The position numbers were made by a program, and so were the translations under genes. The notes beneath the pieces are model-generated. The model made no database searches. It worked only from the letters and a program-made list of their open reading frames with translations, and had not been told where the DNA came from. DNA of 64,000 nt from Desulfarculus sp. (lineage in GTDB: Bacteria > Desulfobacterota > Desulfarculia > Desulfarculales > Desulfarculaceae), in assembly GCA_003605055.1 (NCBI GenBank), contig QZKP01000006.1, positions 30,667 to 94,666 on the forward strand, given 5' to 3'. This document shows positions 8,354 to 14,950 of the stretch, in pieces (position 1 is the stretch's first letter; every line of letters starts with the position of its first letter).

Positions 8354-9525
8354 TATTCCCGTTCCAGGGAGTTGTAAAAGGCGTCGCGCCGGACCGGCGT
8401 GAAACCGGCCGCGCTGATCATGCCCCGCAGCTCGGCCTCGGTCTGGCCCTTGGCCGTGGTGGCCCCGGCCTCGTGGGTGATGCGCTCCTCGATGATGGTG
8501 CCGTCCAGGTCGTCGGCCCCGAAGTTCAGGGCCACCTGGGCCAGCTTGGGCCCCAGCATCACCCAGTAGGCCTTGATGTGGCTGAAGTTGTCCAGGAGCA
8601 GGCGAGCGGTGGCGATGACCCGCAGGTCGTCCAGGCCGGTGGTGTGGCCCGCGCCCCCCAGCTTGGTGTTGTGCGGGTGGTAGGCCAGGGGGATGAAGGC
8701 CGAGAAGCCGTGGGATTGGTCCTGCTGGTCGCGCAGGGCCAGGAGATGCTCCACCCGCTCGGCCGGGGTCTCGATGTGGCCGTAGAGCATGGTGGCGTTG
8801 GTGGGGATGCCCCGCTCATGGGCCAGGCCGGAGATGGCCAGCCAACGGCTGCCGCTGGTTTTCTCCGGGCAGAGGCGGGCGCGCACCCGGGGGGAGAACA
8901 CCTCGGCCCCGCCGCCGGGCATGGCCCCCAGGCCCGCCGCCTGGAGCTGGTCCAGCACCTGGGCCGGGCTCAGGCCGGCCTTGGCGGCCAGGTGGTCTAT
9001 CTCCACCGGCGTGAAGGCCTTGAGCGCCGCCTGGGGCCGGGCCCGGCCCAGGACGGTCAAGAGCTCCAGGTAGTAGCTCAGCGGCGCGTCGGGGTGGCAG
9101 GAGCCCACGATGTGCAGCTCGGCGATGGGCAGGGCCGGCTCCTGGGCGGCCAGCTCCGCGGCCTGCCCCGGACTGAGCAGGTAGGCCCTGGCGTCGTCCT
9201 CCTGCCGCCAGAAGGCGCAGAAGGCGCACTGGTTGCTGCATACGTTGGAGTAGTTGACGTGGCGGTTGACCACGTAATAGGCCCGGCGCCCGTTTTTGGC
9301 CAGGCGGGCGGCGTGGGCCAGGGCACCCAGGCCCAGCAGGTCGCGGCTGTTCATCAAGGCCAGGCCGTCGGCCAGGTCCAGGCGCTGGCCCGCGGCCAGC
9401 TTGGCCGCCACGGGCCTGAGGGCCGGGTCGCTGATCAGGCGCGGGTCCAGCTCCAGGGGCGGCAGGGCCGCGGGCCGGGCAAAGCCCGGGCAATCTAGCC
9501 TGGCCTGAGGGGCCACGGGAGGCAT
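8353..9525 (-). CDS. mqnE: Aminodeoxyfutalosine synthase, radical SAM
   Basis: A 390-residue radical SAM enzyme that adds the SAM-derived adenosyl group to 3-[(1-carboxyvinyl)oxy]benzoate, the first dedicated radical step of futalosine-route menaquinone synthesis. The cluster motif is CSNQCAFCAFWR near residue 75, preceded by NRHVNYSNV; ELHIVGSCHPD, PGGGAEVFSP and NFGADDLDGTIIEERITHEA are MqnE hallmarks. ATG at 9525 follows AGGAGA at about 8 bases; an upstream start at 9564 is less likely. First gene of the mqnE-mqnC-mqnX unit. The product fits the Qrc-like menaquinone reductase at the start of the window. Confidence 0.9.
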   Translation of the reverse strand: MPPVAPQARLDCPGFARPAALPPLELDPRLISDPALRPVAAKLAAGQRLDLADGLALMNSRDLLGLGALAHAARLAKNGRRAYYVVNRHVNYSNVCSNQCAFCAFWRQEDDARAYLLSPGQAAELAAQEPALPIAELHIVGSCHPDAPLSYYLELLTVLGRARPQAALKAFTPVEIDHLAAKAGLSPAQVLDQLQAAGLGAMPGGGAEVFSPRVRARLCPEKTSGSRWLAISGLAHERGIPTNATMLYGHIETPAERVEHLLALRDQQDQSHGFSAFIPLAYHPHNTKLGGAGHTTGLDDLRVIATARLLLDNFSHIKAYWVMLGPKLAQVALNFGADDLDGTIIEERITHEAGATTAKGQTEAELRGMISAAGFTPVRRDAFYNSLERE

Positions 9526-9582
9526 GATCGGGTTCTCCTGAGGGGTTAACGGTGCAGTGACCACCTGGTCATGCGGCTAACC

Positions 9583-9611
9583 AAAAAAATGCACCCGGCT
9601 GGGCGCAGCCG
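9583..9611 (-). terminator. Possible terminator after the DUF2652 gene
   Basis: On the minus strand, CGGCTG-CGCC-CAGCCG is followed after 6 bases by seven Ts. The gap before the U-run weakens it. It would separate the DUF2652 gene from mqnE. Confidence 0.4.
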
Positions 9612-9661
9612 TCTTAATAATATGCCCACCGGCTTGGACTGGCAAGGGGTTTGCCGGCCGT

Positions 9662-10429
9662 TCAGCCTTGGGGGGAGGAGGGCAGGTGGCGGAAGGGGCG
9701 GGGCTTTTTCAGTCCCAGGCTCAGGGCCAGGGTGGCGGCCATCTTGGCCATCCCGTCCTTGAGCTTGGCCCAGCCCGAGGCCGGCGGGTGCTGGTGCACC
9801 AGGTGCTCCAGGTGGCCGCGGCCCAGGGGCTCGATCCAGGCCCGGCAAGGCACCTGGCCGATCTCCGGGTAGTTCTCCACGGTGGGGATCGTCTGGATGT
9901 CCGCGGGCAGGGCCAGGTCCTGCCAGGCCGGATCGCTGAACAGGATGTACTCATCGGCCTGCACAGAGTTCTTGAGCAGGCGGTGCACCACGATCACGTC
10001 CGGGCCGTGCGCGGACTTGAAGCCGGCCACTTGGCCCAAAACCACCTGGCCGCTATGTACGATGATCTTGAGCTTGAGCGCGGCCATGTGCTCGCAGGCC
10101 TCACAGTGGCAGGTGTTGGCGGCGATGAGTTCGGCCAGCTTGGCGCTGAAGGCTTCCAGGAAGGCCAGCAGCTTGGCGCCGATCTCTTGGCGGATGCGGT
10201 CCCAACTCAGGCTCCGGCTTTGTTTGGGGGTGCAGAGGAACACCGCGTCGCCCTCCACCTCCATCACCTGCATGGGGATCTCCACCTGGGCGATCACCGC
10301 CTCCAACAGTTGGGTGATGATGTACTGGCTGTGCAGCAGGGTCATCTTGCGGGCCGCCACCAGACGGGTGAAGCCGCTGATGTCGGCGATGATGAGCACC
10401 ACCGGGGTTTCGGGCGGGTTCTGAGCCAA
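9662..10429 (-). CDS. DUF2652 protein with a class III nucleotidyl-cyclase-like fold
   Basis: A 255-residue protein. The start, IIADISGFTRLV near residue 12, is the metal-binding Asp region of class III adenylate/guanylate cyclase-like domains; a second part, EGDAVF near residue 60, corresponds to the second conserved segment. HCEACEH near 113 is an unusual Cys/His cluster. The family (DUF2652) is often annotated as adenylate-cyclase-related, but activity is unproven. TTG at 10429 is preceded by GGAGG at 6 bases and is the only reasonable start. It is divergent from the CDF transporter gene, with a 110-bp shared spacer. Confidence 0.7.
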   Translation of the reverse strand: MAQNPPETPVVLIIADISGFTRLVAARKMTLLHSQYIITQLLEAVIAQVEIPMQVMEVEGDAVFLCTPKQSRSLSWDRIRQEIGAKLLAFLEAFSAKLAELIAANTCHCEACEHMAALKLKIIVHSGQVVLGQVAGFKSAHGPDVIVVHRLLKNSVQADEYILFSDPAWQDLALPADIQTIPTVENYPEIGQVPCRAWIEPLGRGHLEHLVHQHPPASGWAKLKDGMAKMAATLALSLGLKKPRPFRHLPSSPQG

Positions 10430-10557
10430 GACCGGCCTCCCTTCGGGCCAGGGCCGCGGGGCCCCGTGCGCCCTTTGCTACTATTCTAGCAGGCCGGGCC
10501 GCCCCCGGAGCACCTGCCGAGGCACGTGCTAAGCTGGGCGTGTTGCCGGCCGCGGCC

Positions 10558-11559
10558 ATGGCCGGTATATCTAAGGGCACGCTAGCGGAAGGGTTGCGCA
10601 TATTGGCCCCCGAGGACATCCAGAGCTATTCCCACAGTCACGACTTTCTGGGCCCGGCCCAGGCCCGCCACGAGCGCCGCACGCGCCTGGTGGTGGCCCT
10701 GACCGCCGTGATGATGGTGGTGGAGGTGACCGCCGGCTTCATCTTCGGCTCCATGGCCCTGCTGGCCGACGGCTGGCACATGGCCAGCCACGCCGCGGCC
10801 CTGTCTCTCTCCGCCCTGGGCTATTACCTGGCCCGCCGCCATGCGGGCGATCCGCGCTTCTGCTTCGGCACCGGCAAGGTGGGCGACCTGGCCGGCTTTG
10901 TCAGCGCCCTGCTTTTGGCCTTCATCGCCGCCCTGATGGCCTACGAGTCCCTGCTGCGAATCTTCGCGCCGGTGGCCATCGCCTTTAACCAGGCCATTCT
11001 GGTGGCCGTGGTGGGCCTGGTGGTGAACTTGGTCAGCGCCCTGATGCTCAGGTACCAGCCCCACGGCCGCGAACATGGGCCGCATGGGCACGAGCACGGG
11101 GAGGATCACCACAACGCAGACCACAACCTGAAGTCGGCCTATCTGCACGTGTTGGCCGATGCCCTGACCTCGGTGCTGGCCATCGTAGCCCTGAGCACGG
11201 GCAAGTACCTGGGCTGGGTCTGGATGGACCCGGCGATGGGCATCGTGGGCTCGCTGGTGATCGCGCGCTGGTCCTGGGGCCTCTTGCGGGACACCGGCCT
11301 GACACTCTTGGACGTGAACCCCTACCCTGAGCTGGCCGAGCGCATCCAGCGCCTGGTGGAGGCGGACCACGGCGGCCAGGTGGCGGACTTGCATCTGTGG
11401 CGGCTGGGGCCGGGACATCTGGGGGCCATCGTCTCCATCGTCACCGCCGACCCCCAGCCGGCCGAGCACTACAAGGCCCGGCTGGCCGGGCTCAGCGAGA
11501 TATCCCACCTCACCGTGGAGGTGCACCCCCTGGGCCCGGCCGCGCACCAGCCGGCCTGA
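10558..11559 (+). CDS. Cation diffusion facilitator, DmeF-like Co/Ni (or Zn) exporter
   Basis: A CDF-family efflux protein of about 333 residues. The core ALLADGWHMASHAAAL is the DmeF-type version of the HxxxD metal site in TM2; the second site is YLHVLADALTS in TM5. Between them lies a His-rich loop (HGREHGPHGHEHGEDHHNAD) typical of metal-exporting CDF proteins. The C-terminal cytoplasmic domain includes VADLHLWRLGPGHLGA. ATG at 10558 has no clear Shine-Dalgarno; GTG 10540 and TTG 10603 (behind GGAAGG) are alternatives. Divergent from the DUF2652 gene. Confidence 0.87.
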   Translation: MAGISKGTLAEGLRILAPEDIQSYSHSHDFLGPAQARHERRTRLVVALTAVMMVVEVTAGFIFGSMALLADGWHMASHAAALSLSALGYYLARRHAGDPRFCFGTGKVGDLAGFVSALLLAFIAALMAYESLLRIFAPVAIAFNQAILVAVVGLVVNLVSALMLRYQPHGREHGPHGHEHGEDHHNADHNLKSAYLHVLADALTSVLAIVALSTGKYLGWVWMDPAMGIVGSLVIARWSWGLLRDTGLTLLDVNPYPELAERIQRLVEADHGGQVADLHLWRLGPGHLGAIVSIVTADPQPAEHYKARLAGLSEISHLTVEVHPLGPAAHQPA

Positions 11560-11584
11560 CCCCCCGCGGGCGCGGACGCAACAA

Positions 11585-11610
11585 AGGCCCCCGTCTGGCG
11601 GCGGGGGCCT
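11585..11610. terminator. Hairpin between convergent CDF and aconitase genes
   Basis: AGGCCCCCG / CGGGGGCCT stem with an 8-base loop, followed by GTTTG on plus. It lies between convergent genes and may stop both transcripts. Confidence 0.65.
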
Positions 11611-11642
11611 GTTTGCGTCTGTGGCCGGGGCCTTGGTTCGGC

Positions 11643-13559
11643 CTACAGGTGCTCCCGGATGTAGTTGAGCATCCCGCCGGCGGCCAGTATCTCCCGCTCC
11701 CGCGGGCTGGCCAGGAGCCGCAGCCCCAGCGGCCGGCCCTCCAGCTTGGCGGCCAGGTCCTCCCGCCCAGCCAGGATGGCCTCCCGCAGGCCGGGCAGCT
11801 CGATGATCTGGCCCTCGTCCAGGCGGCCGTAGTCGGCCGGGTCGGCCAGCACCAGGGGCACCACCCCGAAGTTGATCAGGTTGGCCCGGTGGATGCGGGC
11901 GAAGGATTTAGCGATCTTGACCTGCACCCCCAGGTAGCGCGGGGCCAGAGCCGCGTGCTCGCGTGAGGAGCCCTGGCCGTAGTTCTCGCCACCCACCACC
12001 GCCGCCGGCGCCGCGGCCTGGGTCTTGGCCGCGAACTGCGGGTCCACGCCGGCGAAGACGAAGCGGCTGATGGCCGGGATGTTGGAGCGCAGGGGCAATA
12101 TCTGGCTGCCGGCGGGCATGATGTGGTCGGTGGTGATGTTGTCGCCCACCTTGAGGGTCACGGTGCAGGCCAGGTCCGCGGGCAGGGCGTCTAGCCTGGG
12201 GAAGGGCGCGATGTTGGGCCCGCGCAGGATCTCCAGGCCGGCGCCCTGGGCCGGCGGCGGCACCAGGGAGTCCAGGCGCAGGGCCGGCTCCGGCGGCACG
12301 GCCGGGTAGGGGCCCAAGGCGCGGGGGTCGGCGATGTGTCCGGCCAGGGCCGTGGCCGCGGCCACCTGAGCCCCGCTCAGGTACACCTGATCGTCCGTAG
12401 TGCCCGAGCGGCCCGGGAAGTTGCGCGGGAAGGTGCGCAGGCTGGCCGTGCCCGTGGCCGGGGCCTGGCTCATGCCGATGCAGCCCAGGCAGCCGGCCTG
12501 GTGCAGCCTAACCCCGGCGGCCAGGAGGTCGGCCAGGGCGCCGTTGGAGGCGATCTGGGCCAGGGCCTGGCGCGAGCCGGGGTTGATGGACAGCTCCACC
12601 CCCGGGGCCAGGTGGCGGCCCTTCAGGGCCAGGGCCAGGATCATCAGGTCGCGGTAGGAGCCGCCGCCGCAGGAGCCCAGGATCACCTGCTCCACGGCCA
12701 CCCCAGAAAGCTCGGCCGCCGGCCGCACCGCGTCCGGGCTGGAAGGGCAGGCCACCAGGGGCTCCAGGGCGCTGAGGTCCACCTCCTCCACCCGGTCATA
12801 GGTGCAGCCCGCTTCCGCGGCCAGGGGCCGGTAGTCGGAGCCGCGGCCCTGGGCCTCCAGGAAGGCCCGGGCCTGCTGGTCGCTGGGGAAGATGCTGGCC
12901 GTGGCCCCCAGCTCGGCGCCCATGTTGGTGATGGCCGAACGCTGGTACACGTCCAGGCCGGCCACGCCCGGGCCGAAGTACTCCAGGATGCAGCCCACCC
13001 CGCCCTTGACCGTCAGGCGCCGGAGCATCTCCAAAATCACATCCTTGGCCCCCACCCAGGGCGGCAGGGCGCCGACCAGGCGCACCCCCAGCACCTGCGG
13101 GCAGGCCAGATAAAAGGGCTGGCCGGCCATGGCCGCGGCCACATCCAGGCCGCCGGCGCCCATGGCCAGCATGCCCAGGCCGCCGCCGTGGGGGGTGTGG
13201 GAGTCCGAGCCCAGCAGGGTGGCCCCGGGCCGGCCGAAGCGCAGCATGTGCAGTTGGTGGCAGATGCCGTTGCCCGGCGGGGAGAACCACAGGCCGTAGC
13301 GGGCGGCGAAGGAGCGCAGGAAGCGGTGGTCGTCGGCGTTCTTGAAGTCGTTCTGCAGGATGTTGTGGTCCACGTAGGACACGCTGACCTGGGTGCGCAC
13401 CCGGTCCAGGTCCAGGGCCTCAAACTCCAGGGCGGCCAGGGTGCCGGTGGCGTCCTGGGTGAGGGTCTGGTCGATGGCCAAGCCTATTTCCTGGCTCGGC
13501 TGGCAGCGGCCCTCCCGCAGGTGTGCGTCCATGATCTGCTGCGCCAGTGACTTGGCCAT
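11643..13559 (-). CDS. acnA: Aconitate hydratase
   Basis: A 638-residue monomeric aconitase of the short bacterial type, converting citrate to isocitrate through a [4Fe-4S] cluster. Cluster Cys ligands are visible as LGSCGGGSYRD and AGCLGCIGMSQ (CxxC). LLGSDSHTPHGGGLGMLAMG is the aconitase signature, and the C-terminal swivel domain has GENYGQGSSREHAALAPR. ATG at 13559 (MAKSLAQQIM) has GGAAAG about 7 bases upstream; the frame extends further but that part overlaps the upstream terminator. Transcribed as a single gene. It would serve an oxidative or reverse citric-acid cycle. Confidence 0.92.
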   Translation of the reverse strand: MAKSLAQQIMDAHLREGRCQPSQEIGLAIDQTLTQDATGTLAALEFEALDLDRVRTQVSVSYVDHNILQNDFKNADDHRFLRSFAARYGLWFSPPGNGICHQLHMLRFGRPGATLLGSDSHTPHGGGLGMLAMGAGGLDVAAAMAGQPFYLACPQVLGVRLVGALPPWVGAKDVILEMLRRLTVKGGVGCILEYFGPGVAGLDVYQRSAITNMGAELGATASIFPSDQQARAFLEAQGRGSDYRPLAAEAGCTYDRVEEVDLSALEPLVACPSSPDAVRPAAELSGVAVEQVILGSCGGGSYRDLMILALALKGRHLAPGVELSINPGSRQALAQIASNGALADLLAAGVRLHQAGCLGCIGMSQAPATGTASLRTFPRNFPGRSGTTDDQVYLSGAQVAAATALAGHIADPRALGPYPAVPPEPALRLDSLVPPPAQGAGLEILRGPNIAPFPRLDALPADLACTVTLKVGDNITTDHIMPAGSQILPLRSNIPAISRFVFAGVDPQFAAKTQAAAPAAVVGGENYGQGSSREHAALAPRYLGVQVKIAKSFARIHRANLINFGVVPLVLADPADYGRLDEGQIIELPGLREAILAGREDLAAKLEGRPLGLRLLASPREREILAAGGMLNYIREHL

Positions 13560-13645
13560 AGAATACTTTCCGTCCCCCAGCGAGGAATTAATAAGCCCCG
13601 CCATTTTAGATGCTGACCGCCTACTGTGCAAGCCCGGGCGGAGGC

Positions 13646-13679
13646 AAAAAAAAGGGCCCGCGCCTTGCAGCGCGGGCCC
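13646..13679 (-). terminator. Strong Rho-independent terminator
   Basis: On the minus strand a perfect 10-bp stem GGGCCCGCGC / GCGCGGGCCC with a 6-base loop is followed by eight Ts. It ends the transcript of the small gene at 13726-14019 and isolates aconitase. Confidence 0.9.
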
Positions 13680-13725
13680 CGGGGGCCGGAGGGGGTATTC
13701 CGGCCGGTGCAGTGGAGGAGAGAGC

Positions 13726-14019
13726 TTAGGCTGCCTTGATCTTGGCCTCCCGGGCCAGAGAGGCGCCCAGTTCGCACTTGCGGCAGGGCACCAAGTTCAT
13801 CTTGAATACAAAGATGTGAAACGGCTCGGCGCCGATGTTGGCCCAGCGGGGCTCGTTGGCGGTGGCGTGCCTCTTGGCGCAGGCGTCGCGGGTTATGCGC
13901 AGGTTGCCCGGCTGGTGGGGGCAGTCAATTAGGAAATCAGGATGGTCGGCCAGCCACTGGTCCACGTCTATGTTGGGAAGGAAGCGACCACTCTTCAGGG
14001 ACCTTCTACCACGCCTCAT
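13726..14019 (-). CDS. Conserved-looking small protein with Cys/His clusters
   Basis: A 97-residue protein starting MRRGRRSLKSGRFLPNIDV with AGGGGG upstream. It has spaced cysteines (DCPHQPGN, RDACAKRH, PCRKCELG) that could bind a metal, though not as a textbook zinc ribbon. No named family is recognised. It has its own terminator 50 bp downstream and a long AT-rich upstream spacer, so it is an independent, probably regulated unit. Confidence 0.65.
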   Translation of the reverse strand: MRRGRRSLKSGRFLPNIDVDQWLADHPDFLIDCPHQPGNLRITRDACAKRHATANEPRWANIGAEPFHIFVFKMNLVPCRKCELGASLAREAKIKAA

Positions 14020-14209
14020 CTTGCACCCCCTGGCTAATATCAGCTTTGGGTCGTTTAGCGTTATGACTAAGCAAAAGAGGTGCCAGACAAATGGAATTAT
14101 TTCCCTGGGAAATAGCCTCAACATTAATAATTAATGATTATCAATTGTTATAAGAAAATTTTTTGGCGGACTCGTCGACAAGCTCAAAGACGGGCAGCCC
14201 GCGGCCAAT

Positions 14210-14271
14210 AGGACCTAACCCTAATGTATGTCTAATTTAAGACATATGTCGTAATTAGTACGGTTAGTCCT
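14210..14271. promoter_or_regulatory. Nested inverted repeat with operator-like dyad 1
   Basis: An outer inverted repeat, AGGACCTAACC (14210-14220) and GGTTAGTCCT (14262-14271), encloses an inner dyad ATGTCT-AATTTA-AGACAT (14228-14245). The inner core recurs at 14327. It sits in the divergent spacer between the 97-residue protein and the receiver gene, and may control either. Confidence 0.5.
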
Positions 14272-14326
14272 GTTAGGCCTTGCCACTGCAATAAATTCCT
14301 AACAACGGCCATGCGGGGCTCTTGAT

Positions 14327-14343
14327 ATGTCTAAATCAAGACA
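14327..14343. promoter_or_regulatory. Operator-like dyad 2
   Basis: ATGTCTAAATCAAGACA matches dyad 1 in its ATGTCTAA and AAGACA half-sites. The dyads are 99 bp apart start to start. This copy also carries a CTTGAT/ATCAAG stem. It lies 135 bp before the receiver start. Confidence 0.5.
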
Positions 14344-14478
14344 AAAATTACCCGGCAGGGCCGAGCTAAGGCCTTGAAAACTGGCCAGCGGTAGCTGGCG
14401 CTGAATTTGCAATATTAAAAAAAAAGGAAATTTCGATCTGTCCGGATTGCGACGGAGGAGGTAAACGAGGGGGCCGGT

Positions 14479-14850
14479 ATGATGAGGGTCATGATAATAG
14501 AGGGCAACCCCTCCCTGGCCAGATTGTACCGCGAGGAGTTGGAAGAGGCGGGGTTCGGGGTGTGGGTGAGCCGCGATCTGCGGGGGGCGTTGGAGACCCT
14601 GCGCCGGTCGCCGGTGGATGTGCTGGTCACGGACCTGGACACTGTGCCCGGCCGGCCGGAAAGCTGGGTCGCCGCTTTGCGCCAGATTCACGACGGCGAG
14701 GTGCTGCTGCTGGGGCGGGGGACCCGTGGGCTGGGCCGCATCAAGGAACTGCGGGTCATGGAAAAGAGTTCGGACCTCAGCAGCCTGGTAACCACCCTGC
14801 GAGGCATGGCCAGCAGCCTGCTCTGGAGCCGGGCCGCGGGTTCTTGTTGA
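14479..14850 (+). CDS. Stand-alone divergent receiver-domain protein
   Basis: A 123-residue protein with a CheY-like pattern: a hydrophobic first strand ending in IIEGNP (normally an acidic pair, here E8 and G9), a phospho-acceptor candidate D52 in VLVTDLD, and a Lys in VMEKSS near residue 95. The missing second acidic residue and an altered Thr/Ser position suggest weak or phosphorylation-independent signalling. No output domain. It lies downstream of two matching dyads and 100 bp before the LonB-like gene. GAGGGGG precedes the ATG. Confidence 0.7.
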   Translation: MMRVMIIEGNPSLARLYREELEEAGFGVWVSRDLRGALETLRRSPVDVLVTDLDTVPGRPESWVAALRQIHDGEVLLLGRGTRGLGRIKELRVMEKSSDLSSLVTTLRGMASSLLWSRAAGSC

Positions 14851-14950
14851 GCGCCCACCACGCAGCGGGTGTCAAGTCTTAGCCCGCTGTGCTATTCTTT
14901 TTTCTCAGTAAAAAACCTTTTTGTTCCCAGCCCATCCTCAGGAGACAGGC

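Noticed and set aside
7226..9525. CofG/CofH (F420) or ThiH assignment for the two radical SAM genes
   Set aside because: The paired MqnE/MqnC signatures, tandem order and the downstream deaminase fit menaquinone synthesis; no F420 genes are nearby.
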